In this document: positions 1 through 6,288 of the stretch, in pieces
How positions within the stretch are numbered: position 1 is the first letter of the stretch
How the letters are laid out: every line of letters starts with the position of its first letter
Origin: an uncultured Alphaproteobacteria bacterium
GTDB taxonomy: Bacteria; Pseudomonadota; Alphaproteobacteria; UBA7887
DNA length: 6,401 bases
Reading direction: 5' to 3'
Assembly (NCBI GenBank): GCA_913044255.1
Contig: CAJWOI010000164.1
Coordinates: forward strand, 1 to 6,401
Made by a program: the position numbers and the translations under genes
Notes under the pieces: generated by a model
The model's database searches: none
What the model was told of the DNA's origin: nothing
The model's input: the letters and a program-made list of their open reading frames with translations, nothing else

Positions 1-620
1 CTTTTTCATTCAATATTCGAAATCCCTCTCAAACGGTCAAGTTTGCTGCTGAGAGCGCCATGCGTGAAGTAATCGGCAAGTCCGATATATCATCGGCGTT
101 GGCAGAGGGGAGAGAACGGGTGGGAGATGCAACTGAGAGTTTGTTGCAGAGTATCCTCGATGAATACCATACTGGAATCTTGGTGACGGAGTTGCTTCTA
201 CAACGTGCTGATCCGCCGCAGGCGGTGATTGAATCTTACCGCGATGTTCAAAGGGCCAAAGCAGATCAAGAGCGCCTTATCAACGAGGCTGACGCTTTTA
301 AAAATCGGGTGGTGCCAGAAGCCAATGGTCAGGCTGCACAACTTCGTGCGGAGGCTGAGGCCTACAGGGAACAGGTGGTGGCGCGTGCTGATGGCGCAGC
401 GCAGCGCTTCGTGGCTGTTTACGACGAATATCGTCAGGCCAAAGAAGTTACGAAGCAACGTATTTACCTCGAGACGATGGAAAGTGTCTTTCGAGATATG
501 AACAAGGTGATAATTGATAACGGCCAAGGTGGTACAGGTGTGGTGCCATATCTTCCGCTTCCGGAAATACAAAAACGTGCCACCTCAAGGGCGCGCGAGG
601 GTGAAGGAAACCAGCAATGA
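1..620 (+). CDS. hflK: HflK, FtsH-modulating membrane protein (5' truncated)
   Basis: This is the C-terminal half of HflK, an inner-membrane SPFH/prohibitin-family protein whose bulk lies in the periplasm. With HflC it forms the large complex that surrounds and restrains the AAA protease FtsH. The frame is open to the left edge: codons from base 3 read FSFNIRNPSQTVKFAAESAM, typical HflK sequence, so the ATG at 60 is an internal Met and not the start. Visible are the end of the SPFH domain (SAMREVIGKSD, then EGRERV) and a long charged Ala/Glu/Arg-rich helix, roughly codons 85-160 of the fragment, expected to be coiled coil. A Gly-rich hydrophilic tail ends NQQ. About 205 codons are present against about 420 for E. 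coli HflK, so the transmembrane segment and N-terminus lie outside the window. It overlaps hflC by ATGA, which suggests translational coupling. The identity is firm. Confidence 0.95.
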   Translation, partial: FSFNIRNPSQTVKFAAESAMREVIGKSDISSALAEGRERVGDATESLLQSILDEYHTGILVTELLLQRADPPQAVIESYRDVQRAKADQERLINEADAFKNRVVPEANGQAAQLRAEAEAYREQVVARADGAAQRFVAVYDEYRQAKEVTKQRIYLETMESVFRDMNKVIIDNGQGGTGVVPYLPLPEIQKRATSRAREGEGNQQ

Positions 621-1498
621 TCGGGCGTTTTTCGATATTTTTCATTGCCCTGGTTGTAGCCGGGGTATTCGTGACGTTGAGCGCGGCCTTTATTGTCGAC
701 CAGCGTGAGCAAGTTTTGGTGCTTCAGTTTGGTGACCCGCGCCGGGTGGTGGCGGAGCCGGGCCTCTATTTCAAGACGCCATTCATTCAGCGAGTTGTTC
801 GTTTTGACAAACGCTTGCTTGATTTTGATAATCCGCCAGAGGAAGTGATTGCTTCAGATCAAAAGCGTCTCGTTGTCGATGCATTTGCCCGATACCATAT
901 CGACGACCCCCTTAAATTTTATCAAACTGTGGGAACTGAGCTGGCGCTGAGGCCACGCCTTGGGTCGGTTATAAGTTCGACTCTTCGGCAGGTACTGGGC
1001 ACGTCTCCACTGCAAAAGGTCGTGTCTGAAAAGCGCGGTGATTTGATGCTGCAGATTCGAGATATTGTGCGCGCCGAGGCAAGTGCGTTTGGCATCCGCG
1101 TTGAGGATGTGAGAATTAAACGTGCTGACCTACCTGAAGAGAATTCAGAGGCGATCTTTCGCCGTATGCAAACGGAACGTCAGCAGGAGGCCGCCGAACT
1201 GCGCGCAAAGGGCGCCGAGCAGGCACAGAAAATTCGTGCAGAAGCGAATCGCCAGAAAGTAGTGATCGTTGCCGAAGCAGAGCGCGATGCTGAAATTCTT
1301 CGCGGTCGAGGCGAGGGTGAGATGAATAGGATATTTGCGGATGCATTTGGTCGCGACCCTGAATTTTTCTCTTTTTGGCGTTCAATGCAAGCGTATCAGG
1401 CAGCACTTGGAGGAGACGACACTACGATGGTGCTTTCTCCTGATAGCGATTTTTTCCGGTACTTTGGTGCGCTTGACGTTGATCAGGTTGATGAATGA
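617..1498 (+). CDS. hflC: HflC, FtsH-modulating membrane protein
   Basis: HflC is the partner of HflK in the membrane complex that modulates FtsH proteolysis. The 293-residue product is of normal family length. An N-terminal transmembrane helix spans about residues 5-26 (rich in F, I, A, V), followed by the SPFH domain (about 27-190) starting DQREQVLVLQFGDP. The conserved stretch RADLPEENSEAIFRRMQTER lies at 169-188. An Ala/Glu/Arg-rich coiled coil covers about 183-235, and the C-terminal conserved segment FFSFWRSMQAYQ is at 250-261. The ATG start overlaps the hflK stop (ATGA), and AAGGA at 604-608 lies 8 bases upstream, so both coupling and its own ribosome binding site support this start. 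No truncation or odd residues are seen. It is almost certainly in one transcript with hflK. Confidence 0.97.
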   Translation: MIGRFSIFFIALVVAGVFVTLSAAFIVDQREQVLVLQFGDPRRVVAEPGLYFKTPFIQRVVRFDKRLLDFDNPPEEVIASDQKRLVVDAFARYHIDDPLKFYQTVGTELALRPRLGSVISSTLRQVLGTSPLQKVVSEKRGDLMLQIRDIVRAEASAFGIRVEDVRIKRADLPEENSEAIFRRMQTERQQEAAELRAKGAEQAQKIRAEANRQKVVIVAEAERDAEILRGRGEGEMNRIFADAFGRDPEFFSFWRSMQAYQAALGGDDTTMVLSPDSDFFRYFGALDVDQVDE

Positions 1499-1528
1499 TC
1501 GTGTGTTTGAACACTGATGTAGTGGGCC

Positions 1529-1533
1529 GGAAG
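1529..1533 (+). promoter_or_regulatory. Ribosome binding site for the TTG-started DUF2065 gene
   Basis: GGAAG lies 5 bases before the TTG at 1539. The frame has a stop at 1515-1517 and no ATG or GTG between that stop and the TTG, so this modest Shine-Dalgarno sequence is what fixes the start. Confidence 0.55.
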
Positions 1534-1538
1534 ATCTA

Positions 1539-1727
1539 TTGATAGCTGACGTAATAACCGTATTTGCCTTAGTGCTGGTATTTGAGGGTGTAATCTATGC
1601 GTTGTTTCCATCCCAAATGATACGCTTCATGGAACGCATGATAGGAATGCCTACATCGTTAATACGTAACTCTGGTCTCGTAGCGGCAGTCACTGGTGTT
1701 CTTTTGGTTTGGCTGATTCGCGGATAG
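1539..1727 (+). CDS. DUF2065 (YjeT-family) small inner-membrane protein
   Basis: This 62-residue hydrophobic protein has two predicted transmembrane helices, about residues 3-22 and 44-60, joined by a short basic/Met-rich loop. It resembles E. coli YjeT as I recall it: LVLVFEG near the first helix, a following LFP, then P....IRNSGL leading into a second helix with an Ala/Gly-rich TGVLLVWLIR end. YjeT also sits directly downstream of hflC in E. coli, so synteny supports the assignment. The function is not established; association with HflKC/FtsH is only an inference from position. The start is TTG with GGAAG 5 bases upstream; the in-frame stop at 1515 rules out a longer N-terminus unless the frame starts within hflC's neighbourhood. 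The 40-base gap after hflC fits cotranscription. Confidence 0.88.
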   Translation: MIADVITVFALVLVFEGVIYALFPSQMIRFMERMIGMPTSLIRNSGLVAAVTGVLLVWLIRG

Positions 1728-1751
1728 TGCTTGGTCCGCACCATTAAATGG
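1727..1751 (+). repeat. Two small inverted repeats right after the DUF2065 stop
   Basis: GTGC (1727-1730) can pair with GCAC (1738-1741) around a 7-base loop. The overlapping CCATTAAATGG (1741-1751) is an 11-base near-palindrome with arms CCATT and AATGG. Both are short, share base 1741, and are not followed by a T-run, so a termination role is doubtful. They may be chance. Confidence 0.25.
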
Positions 1752-1813
1752 ACATATTTATGCTAAATCCTTGGCGGATGTTCTATTTGCTACACAAATT
1801 GGGGTTGCGTTTG

Positions 1814-1848
1814 AACCCGTGATCAAGTGATTATTTGATTTTTGGGTT
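1814..1848 (+). terminator. Nested hairpin between DUF2065 and degP (possible weak terminator or leader structure)
   Basis: The outer arms AACCC (1814-1818) and GGGTT (1844-1848) are exact reverse complements. Inside them ATCAAGT (1822-1828) pairs with ATTTGAT (1833-1839), with one G-T wobble and the 4-base loop GATT, leaving small internal loops. The five T's at 1839-1843 fall inside the structure rather than after it, and the inner stem is AT-rich, so it is not a classic intrinsic terminator. It does separate the hflKC-DUF2065 block from the protease gene and lies just before a promoter-like box. The pairing is seen directly; the role is inferred. Confidence 0.35.
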
Positions 1849-1850
1849 GG

Positions 1851-1879
1851 CTTGAAAAACACTCTGTCAGTGACCAAGT
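1851..1879 (+). promoter_or_regulatory. Candidate heat-shock (RpoH/sigma-32-like) promoter for degP
   Basis: CTTGAAA at 1851-1857 equals the sigma-32 -35 consensus as known from E. coli. After 14 bases comes GACCAAGT (1872-1879), a partial match to CCCCATNT: only CCA and the final T agree. The spacing is right for sigma-32, the -10 match is weak. The position, about 75-100 bases before the GTG of a Do-family protease, makes biological sense. A rival sigma-70-like pair is TTGAAC (1811-1816), 17 bases, TTTGAT (1834-1839), each 4 of 6 to consensus, lying in the hairpin region. Confidence 0.35.
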
Positions 1880-1909
1880 TGTCGGAAATTAAATCTTTGG
1901 GACAACCTG
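1875..1909 (+). repeat. Inverted repeat GTTGTC-N17-GACAAC upstream of degP
   Basis: GTTGTC (1878-1883) and GACAAC (1901-1906) are exact reverse complements. With one mismatch the arms grow to 9 bases: CAAGTTGTC (1875-1883) against GACAACCTG (1901-1909). The spacer is AT-rich. The left arm overlaps the -10 part of the heat-shock-like promoter, which would place the transcription start inside the repeat; that favours an operator for a dimeric regulator over an RNA hairpin. If transcription starts further upstream it could instead fold in the leader. It is not the CIRCE element, and I do not recognise the motif. Confidence 0.35.
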
Positions 1910-1939
1910 AATTGCGCAGTGAGCAGGGCTAAATAGCGT

Positions 1940-1944
1940 AGGAG
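1940..1944 (+). promoter_or_regulatory. Ribosome binding site selecting the GTG start of degP
   Basis: AGGAG lies 9 bases before the GTG at 1954. The next in-frame candidate, the ATG at 2044, has no comparable purine-rich sequence before it, so this site argues for the GTG. Confidence 0.7.
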
Positions 1945-1953
1945 AATTACCGA

Positions 1954-3489
1954 GTGCGAAAAGAAAAAGCAACGACTAGTGATAATCTGGGCCCTCGCAT
2001 CAAGTTGGTACCTTCACTAAATAAACGGGTGTTTCTAGCTCATATGCGTTGGCCTGTACTGGCGATCGCATTCTATTTGTCATTGTTTCTCAACCCTGGT
2101 GCAGCGGCAGACTCTGCTCCGCCAGATTTTTCGGATCTCTCAGAACGCCTGTTGCCGGCAGTGGTAAATATTGCGACAACCCAGGAGGTGAAGTTGCCGC
2201 ATGGGCAGCCGGCGCCACAATTCCCGCCTGGTTCGCCATTCGAAGAGTTTTTCAAAGAATTTTTTGAGAAACGCGGCGAGAAGCCACGCGAGCGTGAACC
2301 AGGTCCACGTCCTACGTCACTTGGCTCAGGGTTTGTGATCAGCTCGGACGGATACATAGTCACTAATAATCACGTGATCGCCGGTGCCGCGGGAGTTGTG
2401 GTAACCTTTGTGGATGACGTCACTTTAAAGGCGACTATAGTTGGACGAGATCCAAAAACTGACTTGGCAGTGCTGAAGGTTGAGCCGGAGCAGCCCCTAA
2501 CGCCAGTCCAGTGGGGTGATTCTGACGCGGCCCGTGTCGGTAACTGGGTTGTCGCCATTGGAAATCCATTTGGTTTAGGGAACACGGTGACCGCGGGTAT
2601 CATTTCCGCTCGTGCACGGGATATCAATGCTGGTCCATTCGACGATTTTCTACAGACCGATGCTGCTATTAATCGGGGCAATTCCGGTGGCCCACTTTTT
2701 AATCTTGAAGGGCTAGTGGTAGGCATTAATACGGCCATTTATTCTCCGTCTGGCGGGAGCGTAGGGATTGGTTTTTCTGTCCCCTCTAATTTGGCGAAGA
2801 ATGTGGTTCATCAGCTTCGAAATTATGGCGAAACTAGGCGTGGTTGGCTTGGGGTCAGAATACAAACCGTGACTGACGATTTGGCGGAGAGCCTAAATCT
2901 CGAAGCAGCATCTGGTGCGTTGGTTGCCAGCGTATCTCCCGATAGTCCAGCAAGCGCGGCGGGTCTTAAAGTTGGGGATGTCATTCTTTCCTTCGACGGT
3001 AAATCAGTTAATACCATGCGTCGACTTCCAAGAATTGTCGCTGAAACCCAGATCGATAAGCCGGTCCAAGTAGAACTTTGGCGGGACGGAAAAACAATCA
3101 GCGTTGGCGTGGTTGTAGGGCGTCTCGATGAAGGTGAAGTCGAAGTTGCATCGGCGCGACCAAATACCGATGAGCCCGTGGTGGAAGACGTTCCGTCGTT
3201 GGGACTCACGGTTTCTAGCTTAACACCGGAGCTTCGTCAGCAGTTTGAACTCGAGGAAGCGGTAAATGGCGTAATGGTGGTGCGGGTTGATGGTGGAGGG
3301 GGCGCAGCCGAAAAAGGAATACAGCCTGGCGATTTGATCGTGGAGGTTGGCCAGGAACAGGTGTCAAGCCCATCAGACGTAATTGATAAAGTTGGTAAAG
3401 AGAAAGCGCAAAATAAGGCCACAGTTCTCCTCCTTCTGGACCGTCAAGGAGACTTGCGGTTTGTTGCCGTCCGTATTTCTGACAGTTAA
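1954..3489 (+). CDS. degP: Do/DegP-type periplasmic serine endoprotease (HtrA family)
   Basis: This HtrA-family protease/chaperone degrades or refolds damaged envelope proteins. The 511-residue product has an export signal at about 32-52 (WPVLAIAFYLSLFL, then AAA before Asp53, a likely signal peptidase I site), a charged, Pro-rich LA-loop-like stretch at about 83-120, and a trypsin-like domain to about 285. The catalytic triad is complete: His140 in TNNHVI, Asp170 in DPKTDLAVLKV, Ser244 in GNSGGPL. PDZ1 covers about 296-390 (GWLGV, then ASAAGLKVGDVI) and PDZ2 about 413-508 (AEKGIQPGDLIVEV). Two PDZ domains place it with DegP/DegQ/MucD and not DegS. The GTG start has AGGAG in front but leaves about 30 residues before the signal; the ATG at 2044 would give a more standard signal peptide. 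The upstream gap holds a heat-shock-like promoter and an inverted repeat. The family is certain; DegP versus DegQ naming is not. Confidence 0.95.
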   Translation: MRKEKATTSDNLGPRIKLVPSLNKRVFLAHMRWPVLAIAFYLSLFLNPGAAADSAPPDFSDLSERLLPAVVNIATTQEVKLPHGQPAPQFPPGSPFEEFFKEFFEKRGEKPREREPGPRPTSLGSGFVISSDGYIVTNNHVIAGAAGVVVTFVDDVTLKATIVGRDPKTDLAVLKVEPEQPLTPVQWGDSDAARVGNWVVAIGNPFGLGNTVTAGIISARARDINAGPFDDFLQTDAAINRGNSGGPLFNLEGLVVGINTAIYSPSGGSVGIGFSVPSNLAKNVVHQLRNYGETRRGWLGVRIQTVTDDLAESLNLEAASGALVASVSPDSPASAAGLKVGDVILSFDGKSVNTMRRLPRIVAETQIDKPVQVELWRDGKTISVGVVVGRLDEGEVEVASARPNTDEPVVEDVPSLGLTVSSLTPELRQQFELEEAVNGVMVVRVDGGGGAAEKGIQPGDLIVEVGQEQVSSPSDVIDKVGKEKAQNKATVLLLLDRQGDLRFVAVRISDS

Positions 3490-3509
3490 CGCAGATCTCA
3501 GTTTTTGTT

Positions 3510-4517
3510 ATGGCGGTTGGCCCGGTAATTATTGTCGCTGGACCCACCGCAAGTGGTAAGTCAGACTTAGGCCTGAAATTGGCAAAACGGTTCGGCGGTG
3601 TAGTTGTCAACGCTGATAGTCTCCAGGTATATCGCGAACTTAGAATTTTAACCGCACGACCCGATGATAAATCGGAAGCTGAAGTTTCTCATCGCCTTTA
3701 TGGGGTGGTCTCTGTCGCCGAAAGGTTTTCGGTTGGACAGTGGCTATCCTTGGCGCAGCACGAAATGGACTCCATTCATAGGGCCGGTGGTGTGCCCATA
3801 TTCGTTGGTGGTACAGGTTTATATCTTGATGTTTTGATAAATGGAATTGCACGTATTCCGGAAGTGTCGGCGAAGGTTCGATTGGCTGCGACAAAGCTCT
3901 ATGAGCATGTCGGTGGCATGACCTTCAAGGCGCGTCTTGCTGAGAGAGATCCCAAGACAGCGGCGCGAATAAAAAGTAGCGATAGGCAACGTTTGATTCG
4001 CGCTTGGGAAGTCTTGGAGGGCACTGGACGACCAATTAGTGACTGGCAAAAGGGAAAAGGCACAGGTGGTCTCATCTCGCCGTTCTTGGTGCTGAAAATA
4101 ATGCCCCAGCGCGTAAAGCTTTATCGGCGATGCGATGCGCGCTTTGAACGCATGTTGGCTGACGGCGCGCTAAACGAGGTTGGAGCCGCGGAGAGGCTCA
4201 ACCTTGATTCATCTTTGCCGGCAATGAAAGCGCTCGGAATGCAGGTCCTTTTCAGTCATCTGAAGGGCCAAGCGTCTCTCGAGTATGCTCGTCAGAAAGT
4301 CTGCCAAGCGACCCGCAATTACGCAAAGCGCCAGTACACTTGGTTTCGAAATCGACTTGTCGCCGACCTTGAAGTAAGCGATCCTGTTGCATCTGAAGGA
4401 GAGATACTGGAGGCTGTTGCTCGCTTTTTGTTGACTGCACCGAATCAAACAACTAGCGTCGCGCCACTTCTAGGAACTTCCAACGTTGGCAAGAGTTTGA
4501 GGGGCGGGAGCCAGTAG
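3510..4517 (+). CDS. miaA: MiaA, tRNA dimethylallyltransferase
   Basis: MiaA transfers the dimethylallyl group from dimethylallyl diphosphate to N6 of A37 in tRNAs reading codons that start with U, in the cytoplasm. The 335-residue protein shows the P-loop GPTASGKS (11-18), NADSLQVY (34-41) with the catalytic Asp36, LTARP (47-51), HRLYG (61-65), PIFVGGTGLYL (96-106), RIKSSDRQRLIRAWEV (153-168), KALGMQ (240-245) and ATRNYAKRQYTWFRNR (267-282), all in family order. LTARP in place of GTAKP is, from memory, common in alphaproteobacteria. About 25 residues at the end (310-335) form a polar tail beyond the usual family end. The ATG lies 20 bases after the protease stop with no good Shine-Dalgarno sequence, so translation may depend on coupling to the upstream gene. 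No promoter is evident in that short gap. Confidence 0.97.
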   Translation: MAVGPVIIVAGPTASGKSDLGLKLAKRFGGVVVNADSLQVYRELRILTARPDDKSEAEVSHRLYGVVSVAERFSVGQWLSLAQHEMDSIHRAGGVPIFVGGTGLYLDVLINGIARIPEVSAKVRLAATKLYEHVGGMTFKARLAERDPKTAARIKSSDRQRLIRAWEVLEGTGRPISDWQKGKGTGGLISPFLVLKIMPQRVKLYRRCDARFERMLADGALNEVGAAERLNLDSSLPAMKALGMQVLFSHLKGQASLEYARQKVCQATRNYAKRQYTWFRNRLVADLEVSDPVASEGEILEAVARFLLTAPNQTTSVAPLLGTSNVGKSLRGGSQ

Positions 4518-4527
4518 CTCCGGCGTT

Positions 4528-4533
4528 AGGAGG
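4528..4533 (+). promoter_or_regulatory. Strong ribosome binding site for ilvB
   Basis: AGGAGG ends 6 bases before the ATG at 4540 and is the strongest Shine-Dalgarno sequence seen in the window. It confirms the start and contrasts with the nearly absent site before miaA. Confidence 0.85.
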
Positions 4534-4539
4534 CTCGCA

Positions 4540-6288
4540 ATGGGTTTTACAGGCAGCGAAGTTGTTATAAAGACCCTGATAGATAACGGCGTCGACGTGA
4601 TATTTGGATATCCTGGTGGTGCCGTGCTGCCGATTTACGATGCTATTTTCAAACAAAATGAACTCCGCCATATTCTAGTGCGTCACGAGCAGGCTGCTGT
4701 CCATGCGGCTGAAGGGTATGCGCGGTCTACAGGGAAGGTGGGTGTGGTTCTGGTTACGTCTGGTCCGGGAGCCACCAACACGGTGACGGGGCTTACGGAT
4801 GCGTTGATGGATTCGATCCCAGTAGTGTGCCTTACTGGTCAAGTCCCCACGCATCTAATTGGTAACGATGCTTTTCAGGAGGCGGACACCGTTGGTATTA
4901 CGCGCCCGTGCACCAAACACAATTATCTAGTTAAGGACGTACACAAACTTTCTCGTACAATCTCTGAAGCATTTTATGTCGCACGCAGCGGGCGCCCGGG
5001 CCCGGTCGTGGTTGATTTGCCAAAGGATGTTATGAACGCCGAAACTAATTATGAGAGGCTTGGAAAGATTGAGCACCGGAGCTATCGTCCAGTCACTCAT
5101 GCGGAACGAAGTGCGGTCGAGGATGCGGTCACACTTGTGGAAAGTGCTGAGCGACCCATCATTTATTCCGGCGGGGGCGTTATTAACTCTGGGAACCGCG
5201 CCAGCGAGTTACTAAAAGAATTTGCCCGTGTGACTGGTTTCCCGGTCACGAATACGCTTATGGGGCTTGGGGGATATCCTGGCAATGACCCGCAATTCAT
5301 AGGGATGCTTGGCATGCATGGGACCTTTGAATCAAACATGGCCATGCACGATTGTGATGTGATGATTGCGGTGGGGGCACGTTTTGATGATCGAGTTACT
5401 GGACGCCTGCCCGATTTTGCGCCAGCGGCAAAAAAAATTCAAATCGATATTGATCGGTCTTCGATCAATAAGAATGTTTTTGTGGATATCCCTTTGGTCG
5501 GGGATGCAGCCAACGTACTTGAAGAATTTTTGGTTGTCTGGAAACAAAGGAAAAGTACAGCTAATAAGAAAGCAATTAAGAGTTGGTGGGAGCAAATTGA
5601 ACGCTGGAGAAACGTTGATTGCCTAAAGTATGAAAATTCCAGGAGCGCTATAAAGCCACAATACGCCCTACAACGATTGCATGAATTAACCAAAGATCTA
5701 GATGTGTATTTTACTACTGAGGTGGGCCAACATCAGATGTGGGCCGCGCAATTTTTGCGTTTTGATGAACCGCACCGCTGGATGACGTCGGGGGGACTTG
5801 GTACAATGGGGTACGGATTTCCGGCGGCGATGGGCGTACAAATTGCGCATCCAAAATCGTTGGTTGTCGATATATCGGGTGAGGCCTCGTTTCTGATGAA
5901 TATGCAGGAACTTTCAACCGTTAAACAGTATCGACTGCCGGTAAAAGTGTTCATCATGAACAATGAGTATATGGGTATGGTGCGCCAATGGCAGGAATTT
6001 TTCCATGGTGGACGCTACGCGGAAAGTTACACCGACTCGCTTCCTGATTTTGTGGCTCTTGCAGAGGCATATGGCATGAAGGGACTGAGAGCGACCAAGC
6101 CAGATGAAGTTGATGGTCTTATCACGGAGATGATTGTCCATGATGGCCCAGTGGTTGCGGACGTAATGGTGGAGAAGATGGAAAACGTGTTCCCAATGAT
6201 TCCGGCCGGCGCTGGTCACCACGAGATGAAGTTGGGATCAGGTGACGATGTGGCGCCTCGCACTGAAGAGGGCATGGTGTTGGTATAG
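4540..6288 (+). CDS. ilvB: Acetolactate synthase (acetohydroxyacid synthase) large subunit
   Basis: This is the catalytic subunit that condenses pyruvate with pyruvate or 2-oxobutyrate, the first shared step of valine, leucine and isoleucine synthesis; it uses thiamine diphosphate, Mg2+ and FAD. The 582 residues match the family. The N-terminal pyrimidine-binding domain (about 3-170) has FGYPGGAVLPIYDA, catalytic Glu50 in RHEQAAVHAAEGYAR, and GQVPTHLIGNDAFQE. The central FAD-type domain (about 190-335) carries RFDDRVTG at 281-288. The C-terminal domain (about 370-550) has the diphosphate-binding motif from G447 to N474/N475, with GEAS where GDAS or GDGS is usual, then MVRQWQ including Trp484. 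The end EEGMVLV looks like the native terminus. Only 22 bases separate it from miaA, leaving no room for a leader-peptide attenuator, so it is probably read through from upstream. The regulatory subunit IlvN is expected next but is not in the window. Confidence 0.97.
   Translation: MGFTGSEVVIKTLIDNGVDVIFGYPGGAVLPIYDAIFKQNELRHILVRHEQAAVHAAEGYARSTGKVGVVLVTSGPGATNTVTGLTDALMDSIPVVCLTGQVPTHLIGNDAFQEADTVGITRPCTKHNYLVKDVHKLSRTISEAFYVARSGRPGPVVVDLPKDVMNAETNYERLGKIEHRSYRPVTHAERSAVEDAVTLVESAERPIIYSGGGVINSGNRASELLKEFARVTGFPVTNTLMGLGGYPGNDPQFIGMLGMHGTFESNMAMHDCDVMIAVGARFDDRVTGRLPDFAPAAKKIQIDIDRSSINKNVFVDIPLVGDAANVLEEFLVVWKQRKSTANKKAIKSWWEQIERWRNVDCLKYENSRSAIKPQYALQRLHELTKDLDVYFTTEVGQHQMWAAQFLRFDEPHRWMTSGGLGTMGYGFPAAMGVQIAHPKSLVVDISGEASFLMNMQELSTVKQYRLPVKVFIMNNEYMGMVRQWQEFFHGGRYAESYTDSLPDFVALAEAYGMKGLRATKPDEVDGLITEMIVHDGPVVADVMVEKMENVFPMIPAGAGHHEMKLGSGDDVAPRTEEGMVLV

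Noticed and set aside
1503..1514. Small hairpin GTGT-TTGA-ACAC between hflC and DUF2065 as a terminator
   Set aside because: The stem has only 4 pairs and no T-run follows, and the 40-base gap suggests the genes are cotranscribed.
1335..1517. 60-codon frame overlapping the end of hflC and running past it
   Set aside because: It lies out of phase inside hflC, has no ribosome binding site of note and encodes no recognisable protein.
3215..3610. 131-codon minus-strand frame across the protease-miaA junction
   Set aside because: Both ends lie opposite well-supported genes and the composition (Pro/Arg/Leu-rich) is typical of an antisense shadow.
5914..6222. 102-codon minus-strand frame within ilvB
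   Set aside because: It is antisense to the conserved C-terminal cofactor domain of IlvB, and its His/Arg-rich product resembles nothing known.
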